Source: a virus. Taken from it: DNA of 38,851 nt. Numbering within the stretch: position 1 is the first letter of the stretch; every line of letters begins with the position of its first letter. The stretch is from IMG/VR virus record IMGVR_UViG_3300032073_003400, positions 1 to 38,851 of that record. The stretch is one strand, 5' to 3'. Below the pieces are notes generated by a model that was given only the letters and a program-made list of their open reading frames with translations, was not told the DNA's origin and made no database searches. Shown here piece by piece: positions 27,531 through 35,113 of this stretch. Both the position numbers and the translations under genes were made by a program.

Positions 27531-28355
27531 ATGGCAACAGAGATTAAATTTAAAAGGAGTTCGACACAGAACGATCTTCCCGTAGTCAGTGATCTTGCCC
27601 TAGGTGAGATTGCAATTAATACCTATCATGGTCGTGTATACACGGAGAAAAATGATGGGTCGGCTGCAATTGTGGAAGTCGGATCAGTCCCAGCTTCTCT
27701 AACAATCAATGATGCAATCACATTTCCAACAAGTGATGGTTCAAATGGACAAGCCTTAACTACAGATGGTTCGGGGACTTTATCGTTCTCAACCGTTGGT
27801 GGTACAGGTTTATCAGTTTTCACATATACAATTACAGGTAATACAACTGCTATTACAGGTAATGATGATAACTCAAATTCTCTATCCTACACAGCAGGTA
27901 AAGAACAAGTTTATCTAAATGGTGTGAAACTAATTGATGGTGGTACAGATTATACGACCACTAATTCCACAACTATCACTCTCGCTGCAAATGCGATAAG
28001 TGGTGATGTCGTTCAGGTTCTTGCATATACAAGTGCAGACTTGGTACAAGGATACTATACGGCTTCAACATTTTCTGCAACAACGGCTGACCAAGTGTTA
28101 TCTGCAAATGGCATTGCAAATAAAGCAATCAAATATGTCATTTGTGCAACTCACGCTTCTGCTGGAACACACGCTGCAGAGGTTTTATTAATCAACAATG
28201 GTTCTAACTCATACTTCGTCCAGTACGGTGATGTGTTTAGTGCCAGTTCGTTATTCTCGTTGAATTCCGATATTAACTCAGGTAATATGAGACTTCTCGT
28301 AACACCAACTAATACGAATACAACGATTGATACATTCCAAATAAGACATTCATAG
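27531..28355 (+). CDS. Tail fibre protein with MTD-like N-terminus and receptor-tip-like C-terminus
   Basis: 274 aa. Residues 3-45 (TEIKFKRSSTQNDLPVVSDL then ALGEIAINTYHGRVYTEKND) are the MTD-type N-terminus. FPTSDGSNGQALTTDGSGTL follows near residue 64. Residues about 95-170 are the EQVYLNGVKLIDGGTDYTT ... SGDVVQVLAY module also found in gp7 and at 22594. The C-terminal 85 residues (KAIKYVICATHASAGTHAAE, VLLINNGSNSYFVQYGDV, NSGNMRLLVTPTNTNTTI) are homologous to the next protein, and are likely the exposed tip. AGGAGGA lies seven bases before the ATG. Confidence 0.8.
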   Translation: MATEIKFKRSSTQNDLPVVSDLALGEIAINTYHGRVYTEKNDGSAAIVEVGSVPASLTINDAITFPTSDGSNGQALTTDGSGTLSFSTVGGTGLSVFTYTITGNTTAITGNDDNSNSLSYTAGKEQVYLNGVKLIDGGTDYTTTNSTTITLAANAISGDVVQVLAYTSADLVQGYYTASTFSATTADQVLSANGIANKAIKYVICATHASAGTHAAEVLLINNGSNSYFVQYGDVFSASSLFSLNSDINSGNMRLLVTPTNTNTTIDTFQIRHS

Positions 28356-28366
28356 GAGGATGAGAA

Positions 28367-28777
28367 ATGGCTATAAGTAAATCATTTAAACTTGCAGAAC
28401 TTATCCGACATATCGAATATGATTCGACTGACGATGTAATTAAAACGAGTAAACCAACTCAGGATAAAAACAAAAAGAGAGGATCGGAAACAAAGACCTC
28501 TACCGATGTGTTTAATCTTGATACATTTGCTCATGCAGACTTTAGAGCTGCAAGATACATTGTTGCAATGTCTAAGGGAACAGATTTCCATTCAACGGAA
28601 ATTATGTTGATTCACGATGGAACTACGGTTTCCATTACTCAATATGGTGTTTTGCAAGATACAACACTTGCCACATTTGATGCAGACATCAGTGGTGCAA
28701 ATGTTAGACTTAGATGCACACCAGCTTCGGCAACTTCGACCACAATCAAGTTTGACCGAACATTGGTTGATGCATAA
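28367..28777 (+). CDS. Stand-alone tip-domain protein paralogous to the preceding fibre C-terminus
   Basis: 136 aa. The first 50 residues are basic and polar (MAISKSFKLAELIRHIEYDS, KPTQDKNKKRGSETKTS). The rest (AARYIVAMSKGTDFHSTEIM, LIHDGTTVSITQYGVLQDTT, ISGANVRLRCTPASATSTTI) aligns along its whole length with the last 85 residues of the fibre at 27531: same aromatic-rich strands, same glycine turn before the Q-Y-G motif, same R-L-x-T-P near the end. It starts 12 bases after that gene with AGGAGGA six bases before the ATG, and a strong terminator follows. It may be a fibre tip subunit or an alternative receptor-binding domain. Confidence 0.75.
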   Translation: MAISKSFKLAELIRHIEYDSTDDVIKTSKPTQDKNKKRGSETKTSTDVFNLDTFAHADFRAARYIVAMSKGTDFHSTEIMLIHDGTTVSITQYGVLQDTTLATFDADISGANVRLRCTPASATSTTIKFDRTLVDA

Positions 28778-28796
28778 GAGGAACTAAACTCGAATT

Positions 28797-28826
28797 AAAG
28801 GGGGTGTATGCCCCCTTTTCTTTTTC
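28797..28826 (+). terminator. Rho-independent terminator
   Basis: An 8-bp stem (AAAGGGGG / CCCCCTTT) with loop TGTATG at 28805-28810, followed by TTTTCTTTTTC-type T-rich tract. It is the clearest terminator in the window and closes the transcript that covers the MTD-like fibres. A late promoter follows within 20 bases, so this is a transcription unit boundary. Confidence 0.9.
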
Positions 28827-28844
28827 TAATGCACACTCAAGTCT

Positions 28845-28852
28845 TATAAATA
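28845..28852 (+). promoter_or_regulatory. Late promoter TATAAATA after the terminator
   Basis: A perfect late octamer 43 bases before the ATG at 28896, with ACGGAGA as ribosome-binding site in between. It restarts transcription for the second half of the fibre region. Confidence 0.8.
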
Positions 28853-28895
28853 ATCCTATACATTCTTAAACTTTTATTTTAGGACACGGAGAAAC

Positions 28896-29129
28896 ATGGC
28901 AGATACAAAGAATTTTAGAGTAGAGCATGGAATAAACATTGGAACTACCGAAGTCGTGAATTCAAGTGGGAAGGTACAAGCCTCAGCAGTATCTACATTA
29001 GACTCAGATGACATAACGGAAGGTTCGTCTAATACCTACTTCTCGACAACAAGGGTGAACAACCATCTAGCAGATGCTTCCTCGGCAAAAACTATTAATA
29101 ATGCCACAATTGACGGAGGAACCTTTTAA
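28896..29129 (+). CDS. Short fibre stub, anchor plus linker, ending IDGGTF
   Basis: 77 aa. The N-terminus (TKNFRVEHGINIGTTEVVNS) is paralogous to that of the next gene (AQNFKIKNGLTVGTTEVIDS). It then has SDDITEGSSNTYFSTTRVNN, the linker that precedes adhesive modules in other fibres here, and stops after ATIDGGTF. It looks like a fibre with the shaft and tip removed, yet it keeps a good start and an intact stop that overlaps the next ATG (TAATG). The GGAGGA that codes for part of the GGTF end also serves as ribosome-binding site for the next gene. Confidence 0.75.
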   Translation: MADTKNFRVEHGINIGTTEVVNSSGKVQASAVSTLDSDDITEGSSNTYFSTTRVNNHLADASSAKTINNATIDGGTF

Positions 29130-31165
29130 TGGCAGCCCAAAACTTTAAAATCAAAAACGGATTGACGGTAGGAACAACCGAAGTTATTGATAGTTCAGGA
29201 GACTTAACAAATGCAGCTTTTGGAACTGCAGCTCTTGAGGCAATCGATGACCAAGTAAATTCACTCTTAACAGCAGGGACAGGAGTATCATTATCATATG
29301 ATGACTCTGCTGGAACACTTACGATCAACGGACAACAGGGTGATATCACAGGAGTCACCGCTGGTACAAACTTAAGTGGAGGAGGTACTTCGGGTACAGT
29401 CACACTTAATGTAGAACAAAAATTAAACAACACAACTGCACCATACTATCACAATGTAGTAGTGACAGTTAGTGGTGGTAAATTCTTATTTGACGGACAG
29501 ACTTCATCTCAAGAATTAAGACTTATACCTTCTGTAGTATACAGATTCGATCAATCAGACAGTTCAAACTCAAACCATCCATTAAGATTTTCTGAGTCAT
29601 CAGACGGTTCAGAAATGTCAGATGGTTACACAATTTATAACAAAGTAGGTACACCAGGCTCAAGTGGTTCATATACAGAAGTTGCATTTGACCAAGAAGC
29701 ACCTCAAGTTATGTACTTCTACTGTTCAAATCACAGTGGAATGGGTAACTCAGTTGCACTTGGAAGTGGAGACATAGCAGGAGTTACTGCTGGAGACGGT
29801 CTCTCAGGTGGTGGTGCATCAGGAACAGTAACACTATCATTAAACAGTTCAGTAGCAGGAGATGGTCTTGCACATTCAAGTGGTGTATTATCTCTCGACT
29901 TAAACGAATTAACTGCAGCCACAGTTGATGTATCTGCAGACAGTGTTCCAATTATTGACGGAACTGCAACTAGAAAAGAAAGTATTGCAGATATAGTAAC
30001 TGCAGTTGCTGGAGATGGTTTATCTGCATCGGGTGGTGTTCTTGCAGTTGGAGTCGATGATAGTTCAATCGAAACAGATTCCGATGCATTAAGAGTTAAA
30101 GCATCAGGTGTTACAAATGCAATGTTGGCTGGATCAATTGCAAATGCAAAACTATCAAACAGTGCAGTAACAGTTACAGCGGGTGACGGTTTATCAGGTG
30201 GTGGTTCAGTATCATTAGGTAGTTCCGTATCTCTTGCAGTTGGTGTAGATGACAGTTCAATAGAAACAAGTTCAGATCAATTACAAGTTAAAGCAGGTGG
30301 TGTCACAAATGCAATGTTGGCTGGATCAATTGCAAATGCAAAATTAATTAACAGTGCAATAACGATCAACTCCAATTCAACTTCACTAGGAAGTTCAGTA
30401 ACTTTAGATACTGGTGATATTGCAGAAAATGGAAACTTATATTTTACAAACGAAAGAGTTGACGATAGAGTTGCAGCTCTCATAGTTGGTGGTTCAAATA
30501 TCACTGCAACCTATGACGATGCAGCGGGAACATTAACACTTGCTGGTTCGGCTGCATACGGTGATTCAGATGCAAGACAAGCGATATCAGTCACAGATAA
30601 TGGTGGAGATGGATCACTTGCATACAATAACTCTACAGGTGTTATTACATATAACGGCCCAAGTGCATCAGAAGTAAGAGCTCATTTAAGTGCTGGAACT
30701 GGTGTAGGTTATTCAGGTGGTGCATTTAGTATCGGTCAGGCAGTTGCAACAAACAGTAATGTTCAATTTGCAGACTTAACACTATCAGGAAACTTAACAG
30801 TTAACGGAACAACAACTACAGTATCATCTACAAACTCTGTAATTGCAGATGCATTGATAGAATTAGGAAACGGAACATCAGGTTCACCTTCTAACGATGC
30901 TGGTTTTGTAATTGAAAGAGGAAGTTCCGACAATGTATTTATTGGTTGGGATGAGAGTGCAGATGCAGTCACATTTGGAACAGGTTCATTCACAGGTGCA
31001 TCAACAGGTAATTTGACAATTACACCAAGTGCAGTAAATACAGGTGCAATTACAATAACAAACGCAACAAATAGTGGTGGTACAGCAAGAAATGTATATC
31101 AATCGACTTCTGCTCCGACAGGATCAGATGGTGCGGTTGGTGACTTATGGATTTTATACTCATAA
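29129..31165 (+). CDS. Long tail fibre with cupredoxin-like domain and 64-residue tandem repeat
   Basis: 678 aa. Residues 3-25 are the anchor shared with the preceding stub. Residues about 95-215 resemble a small cupredoxin: SSNSNHPLRFS with H150 and YFYCSNHSGMGNSV with C199, H202 and M205. Then GDGLSGGGASGTVTLSLNSS-type repeats follow, including two tandem copies with a period of 64 residues (starting at V307 and V371: VGVDDSSIET, then VTNAMLAGSIANAKL). Next come LYFTNERVDDRVAALIVGGS near 435, LTVNGTTTTVSSTNSVIADA near 555, and an ending GSDGAVGDLWILYS that resembles the end of the fibre at 22594. A receptor-binding or side-fibre role is likely; copper binding is inferred from ligands only. 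Confidence 0.8.
   Translation: MAAQNFKIKNGLTVGTTEVIDSSGDLTNAAFGTAALEAIDDQVNSLLTAGTGVSLSYDDSAGTLTINGQQGDITGVTAGTNLSGGGTSGTVTLNVEQKLNNTTAPYYHNVVVTVSGGKFLFDGQTSSQELRLIPSVVYRFDQSDSSNSNHPLRFSESSDGSEMSDGYTIYNKVGTPGSSGSYTEVAFDQEAPQVMYFYCSNHSGMGNSVALGSGDIAGVTAGDGLSGGGASGTVTLSLNSSVAGDGLAHSSGVLSLDLNELTAATVDVSADSVPIIDGTATRKESIADIVTAVAGDGLSASGGVLAVGVDDSSIETDSDALRVKASGVTNAMLAGSIANAKLSNSAVTVTAGDGLSGGGSVSLGSSVSLAVGVDDSSIETSSDQLQVKAGGVTNAMLAGSIANAKLINSAITINSNSTSLGSSVTLDTGDIAENGNLYFTNERVDDRVAALIVGGSNITATYDDAAGTLTLAGSAAYGDSDARQAISVTDNGGDGSLAYNNSTGVITYNGPSASEVRAHLSAGTGVGYSGGAFSIGQAVATNSNVQFADLTLSGNLTVNGTTTTVSSTNSVIADALIELGNGTSGSPSNDAGFVIERGSSDNVFIGWDESADAVTFGTGSFTGASTGNLTITPSAVNTGAITITNATNSGGTARNVYQSTSAPTGSDGAVGDLWILYS
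30047..30430 (+). repeat. Tandem repeat of 192 bases in fibre gene
   Basis: Two adjacent copies offset by exactly 192 bases (64 codons). A 39-base block starting at 30113 is repeated identically at 30305, so the duplication is recent or maintained by recombination. Confidence 0.8.
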
Positions 31166-31183
31166 TTGAGTTAGTGAGGATTT

Positions 31184-32113
31184 ATGGCGTCAGGTTCACA
31201 GAAGGTTAAAACTCCTACTGGGTGGAATGCAACCCAAGGTGCTTGGGTTAAAACAGCCTCATCCACATGGAAGGCAGTTGACCAAATTTACATAAAGACA
31301 GGCCCTGCAACATGGAATAATGCTTCAGGTCAAGAGGCAACGCAAATTCCATATCCTTATATTGCAAATGCTCAGAACCCTGTAATTAGACAAACGATTG
31401 TATCGTATCCTTACATTGCAAATGCACAGGAACCTAACATAAGGAATAGACAAAATCCTTACCCATACATTGCAAATGGTCAGGAACCAAATATTAGAGA
31501 TGCAAGGCAACCTGCTACCTATCAACATAGGTCACCTTTTACATACGATCATAGAAGTCCACTAACTTATAGTTTCAGGTCTCCATCTACTTATCAGAAT
31601 CCAGTGTCAGCACAGGAACCAAACATAAGAGATGCAAGACAGCCTGGAACTTATCAGTTTAGATCACCTTTTACATACGATCATAGAAGTCCATCAACTT
31701 ATAACTATAGGTCACCTTTTACATATAGAAATCCAGTATCAGCACAGGAACCTAATATCAGGTCTGCTCAAGAACCAAATATCAGGTCTGCTCAACAACC
31801 AAACATTAGGGATATAAGACAACCTGTAATATATAACTATAGATCACCATTTACATATAGAAACCCTGTAAATGGTAGACAACCGAATATAAGAAGTTTC
31901 CAGTCACCGTTTACATATCCTGCTAACGCAAGACAACCAGCAACCTATCAGGCACCTGCGAGACAACCATTTATTGCACAGGGAAGAAACCCGTTCACAT
32001 ATCAGGCACCTGCTAGACAACCTAATAATGCAAGTTATCAGTCACCTTTCCAATATCAGGCAAGGTTACCGATTCAGTTGCCATCAGGCGGAGGTAATCC
32101 ACAGATTAAATAA
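31184..32113 (+). CDS. Octapeptide-repeat fibre-like protein 2 with WVK-type N-terminus
   Basis: 309 aa. Residues 1-48 (SQKVKTPTGWNATQGAWVKT, ASSTWKAVDQIYIKTGPATW) form a tryptophan-rich repeat typical of fibre segments. From about residue 52 to the end it is built of the same eight-residue units as the protein at 23879: NAQEPNIRN, ARQPATYQ, HRSPFTYD, YRSPFTYR, with NPVSA/NPVNG spacers. The end is LPSGGGNPQIK. It is rich in P, Y, R, Q and N, with very few acidic residues. A GAGGA lies before the ATG. The next repeat protein starts two bases after its stop, so the pair is one translational unit. Confidence 0.72.
   Translation: MASGSQKVKTPTGWNATQGAWVKTASSTWKAVDQIYIKTGPATWNNASGQEATQIPYPYIANAQNPVIRQTIVSYPYIANAQEPNIRNRQNPYPYIANGQEPNIRDARQPATYQHRSPFTYDHRSPLTYSFRSPSTYQNPVSAQEPNIRDARQPGTYQFRSPFTYDHRSPSTYNYRSPFTYRNPVSAQEPNIRSAQEPNIRSAQQPNIRDIRQPVIYNYRSPFTYRNPVNGRQPNIRSFQSPFTYPANARQPATYQAPARQPFIAQGRNPFTYQAPARQPNNASYQSPFQYQARLPIQLPSGGGNPQIK
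31338..32085 (+). repeat. Degenerate octapeptide-encoding repeats, array 2
   Basis: The HRSPFTYDHRSP-coding block near 31528-31563 has a close copy near 31660-31695. A block reading cagaatccagtgtcagcac near 31595 is also present in the 488-aa gene near 24891. Confidence 0.7.
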
Positions 32114-32115
32114 TT

Positions 32116-32910
32116 ATGGCACAAGCACCTTACATTGGACAAGCAAGACAACCAGTTCCGTTTACATTTCAGAACCCGTTTACATATCCTGCGAACGCGA
32201 GGCAACCGTTTACCTATAACGCACAGAATCCGTTTACTTATCCTGCGAACTATCAGAATCCGTTCACATATCAGACACCAGCTCGACAACCGAACACATA
32301 TAACTATAGGTCGCCGTTCACATACAGGAATCCTGTAAATGGTAGACAACCTACTATTAGAAGTAAACAATCTCCGTTTACTTACCAATATAGATCGCCA
32401 TTTACTTACGATCATAGATCACCTTTTACTTACAACTATAGATCACCGTTTACCTATAGAAGTCCAGTTAATGCACAGGAACCTAATATTAGAAATAATC
32501 AACAACCTACGATTAAGAATGCTCAACAGCCTACGATTAAGAACAATCAAACACCATTCACATATAACTATAGATCACCATTCACCTATAGAAATCCAGT
32601 GAATGCACAGGAACCTAATATTAGAAACCAACAAGAACCTAACATCAGGTCTGCTCAAGAACCTAATATTAGAAATAATCAGACTCCGTTTACCTACGAT
32701 CATAGATCACCGTTTACATATGCAAGACAAGGACAGACACCTGATACCTATTCATATAGAAGTCCATCAACATATCAGGTGATTGCAAATACGCAGAACC
32801 CATACAACCATAGAAGTCCTTCTACATATGCAAGACAGGGAAGAACTCCTGAACCTAGATGGGATGGTGCAGTTCAACAACAGTGGCCTGGGACTCCGAT
32901 TACCTCATAA
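32116..32910 (+). CDS. Octapeptide-repeat fibre-like protein 3
   Basis: 264 aa, almost entirely repeats. It shows the octapeptide register most clearly: AQEPNIRN, NQQPTIKN, AQQPTIKN, NQTPFTYN, YRSPFTYR in sequence, with proline always at position 4, I/T at 6 and R/K/Y at 7. It begins MAQAPYIGQARQPVPFTFQN and ends with a non-repetitive, tryptophan-containing tail (PEPRWDGAVQQQWPGTPITS). The length in amino acids, strong Y/R/P bias and lack of membrane segments suggest an extended fibre-like polymer. It directly precedes the glycosyltransferase fusion and oxygenase genes. Function unknown. Confidence 0.7.
   Translation: MAQAPYIGQARQPVPFTFQNPFTYPANARQPFTYNAQNPFTYPANYQNPFTYQTPARQPNTYNYRSPFTYRNPVNGRQPTIRSKQSPFTYQYRSPFTYDHRSPFTYNYRSPFTYRSPVNAQEPNIRNNQQPTIKNAQQPTIKNNQTPFTYNYRSPFTYRNPVNAQEPNIRNQQEPNIRSAQEPNIRNNQTPFTYDHRSPFTYARQGQTPDTYSYRSPSTYQVIANTQNPYNHRSPSTYARQGRTPEPRWDGAVQQQWPGTPITS
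32128..32850 (+). repeat. Degenerate octapeptide-encoding repeats, array 3
   Basis: About 25 units with a 24-base period broken by NPVN-type and RQGQ-type spacers. The antisense strand is also open over long stretches because of the biased composition; those frames are not taken as genes. Confidence 0.7.
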
Positions 32911-32918
32911 TTTAACCC

Positions 32919-32926
32919 ACTAAATA
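32919..32926 (+). promoter_or_regulatory. Weak late-promoter-like ACTAAATA five bases before a start codon
   Basis: Two mismatches to the late octamer, but the same five-base spacing to ATG as at gp25, 25354 and 37418. No ribosome-binding site is visible before this gene. Confidence 0.25.
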
Positions 32927-32931
32927 CAAGT

Positions 32932-34536
32932 ATGTTAGAGAATATCGACACACTTGAAAAAGCACGCAATCATAACTTTAGAATGACTTTAGAAGAAGCT
33001 TCTAAACATTCTTCTAGACCAGGCTTCAAATTTGGACACAAAGCATACAGTCTTGGAGCTATAGATTTTTTTAGACCCGATACAGAAAAGTCTAAAAACT
33101 TTAGAGAAGTTCTAAATTATATTGTTAGGCAATTACCACCAGTCAGAATAGTTCCTTGGAAGTATATAAAACCAAAGATAGATGCAAAAGAGATACAAAC
33201 TTTTGGTCAATTACATCACAATGCAATACAGTATCAGAGATATTTACATCATGGATGGACTGCATCTTTAAGACCTAATCATCCTTTAGGTGGTGGTGCA
33301 ATGGACTTCATGAACTATGATGATGAATATCAAAAAATATCAACTGTTAGTGACCATCCCGATTGTAATGAGTTAGATAATGAAGAAGAAAATTCTGTAA
33401 ACTCAGTATACTATCACGCTGCCAAAGGTCATTGGTTGGTAAACAATATTCAGAAGGAAGGATTGAGACATCCAATACAAGGTCATACAAACTTAGGTTT
33501 AGGTAGTGGATTCAAGTATAAATTATCTATACATCCAGGCTCTATTAGATGTAAAGTATTTGAGACAATGGATGAACCTGAATTTCAAACCATAGTAACT
33601 GATTATGCAGATTGTTTTCCTGAATGTGAATCATTGAGTGGTGATGAGTTAATAAGTTTTTGGGAAGAACTGAGTATAGGTAGTGAATCAAAACACAATA
33701 CTTTATCTGCAATATGGGTAGACGATGGAAAGTTAGAATTTTCATTATCATCTGTAGCTGGTCTAAATTTTAGAGAAGAAGTTTTTGAATTCAATAAAAA
33801 GGTTACGAAGTTAACTAAGAAAAAACCAGTTAACATTTACTTAGGTTATGATTCAAATCATTCAGACTTATTTGATGTTGCAGAAAAATCTATACATGAT
33901 AGTATTGAGAATATAAAATCAGGTGGAGTTGCAGAAGAATACTTCAATGATTATAAAGTAGAAGTTAAAAAACTTGACATCAATGCAATTTCGGAATATA
34001 CTAGAGAGTATGCAAATCAATCTACTGAGTTTACTTATAGTAGATTCTTAATTCCATATCTAGAAAATTATGAGGGATTTAGCTTCTTCATAGATGATGA
34101 CTACATATGGAAACATAATCCTATGAGTTTATTTTACTTCTTAGACCCTGATAATGCTGTTGCATGTGTTCAGTATGATTTCAAACATCACGATGAAAAC
34201 AAAATGGGCGGTGAGAAAAATGTATCATATCCCATGAAGTTATGGTCTAGTATGATGATATTCAATAATGGTCACGAAGATTGTAGAAAACTTACACCCG
34301 AAGTAGTTAATAATGAGAGTGGAATGTTTTTACATCAATTCAAATGGACAGATCAGATAAGTAAAATTCCTCATGATAAAATTTGTACTGAGGGATACGA
34401 TGATTCTTTCAACGAGACTCATCATGCAATCCATTATACAAGGGGTGGGCCTTGGATAAAAGGTATGGATTCTTCCCACATAAATATGTTGGACTTATAT
34501 GAAAAACATAAAAGAGGATTGCCAAACAGCACCTAA
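32932..34536 (+). CDS. Fusion protein: unknown WLV-GL-HPG-R domain plus glycosyltransferase
   Basis: 534 aa in two parts. Residues about 160-235 carry YHAAKGHWLVNNIQKEGLRH then PIQ, and later HPGSIR at 201-206, a domain shared with the left-edge protein at 1-694. Residues 300 to about 520 are a glycosyltransferase: VNIYLGYDSNH (300-310), STEFTYSRFLIPYL (364-377), the metal-binding FFIDDDY with D388-D390, then KMGGEKNVSYPMKLWSSMMI and FNNGHEDC, FLHQFKW and HAIHYTRGGPW. This is a phage/bacterial GT family with a retained DxD-type site, so it is probably active. Donor and acceptor are unknown. It follows the repeat proteins by 21 bases, making fibre glycosylation or host-glycan modification plausible. 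Confidence 0.75.
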   Translation: MLENIDTLEKARNHNFRMTLEEASKHSSRPGFKFGHKAYSLGAIDFFRPDTEKSKNFREVLNYIVRQLPPVRIVPWKYIKPKIDAKEIQTFGQLHHNAIQYQRYLHHGWTASLRPNHPLGGGAMDFMNYDDEYQKISTVSDHPDCNELDNEEENSVNSVYYHAAKGHWLVNNIQKEGLRHPIQGHTNLGLGSGFKYKLSIHPGSIRCKVFETMDEPEFQTIVTDYADCFPECESLSGDELISFWEELSIGSESKHNTLSAIWVDDGKLEFSLSSVAGLNFREEVFEFNKKVTKLTKKKPVNIYLGYDSNHSDLFDVAEKSIHDSIENIKSGGVAEEYFNDYKVEVKKLDINAISEYTREYANQSTEFTYSRFLIPYLENYEGFSFFIDDDYIWKHNPMSLFYFLDPDNAVACVQYDFKHHDENKMGGEKNVSYPMKLWSSMMIFNNGHEDCRKLTPEVVNNESGMFLHQFKWTDQISKIPHDKICTEGYDDSFNETHHAIHYTRGGPWIKGMDSSHINMLDLYEKHKRGLPNST

Positions 34537-34547
34537 TATGTTATAAT
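34519..34547 (+). promoter_or_regulatory. Candidate sigma-70 promoter (TTGCCA-17-TATAAT)
   Basis: TTGCCA at 34519-34524 and a perfect TATAAT at 34542-34547 with the optimal 17-base spacer, at the end of the glycosyltransferase gene. The predicted start near 34554 is only about three bases before the next ATG, whose GGAG would then be outside the transcript. Confidence 0.5.
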
Positions 34548-34556
34548 GGAGATATT

Positions 34557-35111
34557 ATGAATGGATTAATTTATTGTGAAAACGGAAACCTTTGGGTCAG
34601 AAAACCAAATGGTTTGGAATGGGAACACAAAAATGTAGACAGACCTGAGTTAGGTTTCGAATACGAAGTTCTTATCTATGACGATATAGAATGTAAAGTC
34701 GAAAAATGGAATGACGAAGTAAATTTAGATCAACAAGATAGATTACCTCTATCTGAAACTGAGAAGGATGCAGTTGAAGCTTATATCAGTAATGCAGAAC
34801 CTCCTCATGGTGTTAGTTTAAACCAACAATATGTTGGTCGAATCAATGAAGTAGTTAACAACAATCAACATCAACAAGCTGAGAAGTATGGATTTGATAA
34901 TATGGTTGAAGTTCTACTGGCTGCAAGAGAAGGATCAGCACATCCACATAGATCGAATGCAAGAAGAGCTTTAGAATACTTCGATGCAATAGCAAATGTT
35001 GCAGAAGACTTGTATAAAGAAATTTCAATTACAAGAGAAGATACTCTAAAACCTTTAGAAGATTATTTACTAACACTTCCACCACCTTCATCAGGCCCTG
35101 GCATGGGTTAA
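34557..35111 (+). CDS. Unknown protein, possible tail-fibre chaperone
   Basis: 184 aa. Residues 1-50 look beta-structured and tryptophan-rich (MNGLIYCENGNLWVRKPNGL). A polar linker with ETEKDAVEAYISNAEPP follows. The C-terminal half is helical: YGFDNMVEVLLAAREGSAHP then HRSNARRALEYFDAIANVAE at about residues 119-160, ending in PPPSSGPGMG. The arrangement (small N-terminal beta part, P-x-G linker, helical end with R-x-A-L-x-Y-x-D) resembles fibre assembly chaperones of phage tails. That call is an inference from pattern and neighbourhood. It starts 20 bases after the glycosyltransferase and 2 bases before an oxygenase gene. Confidence 0.6.
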   Translation: MNGLIYCENGNLWVRKPNGLEWEHKNVDRPELGFEYEVLIYDDIECKVEKWNDEVNLDQQDRLPLSETEKDAVEAYISNAEPPHGVSLNQQYVGRINEVVNNNQHQQAEKYGFDNMVEVLLAAREGSAHPHRSNARRALEYFDAIANVAEDLYKEISITREDTLKPLEDYLLTLPPPSSGPGMG

Positions 35112-35113
35112 AA

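Noticed and set aside
26068-28355. Diversity-generating retroelement suggested by MTD-like N-termini
   Set aside because: No reverse transcriptase, template repeat or C-type-lectin variable region is visible in the window.
32074-32415. Long open frame on the minus strand opposite repeat gene 3 (similar ones at 23828-24280 and 31325-31528)
   Set aside because: They are antisense to the octapeptide repeats and stay open only because of biased codon composition; they have no ribosome site and no recognisable motif.
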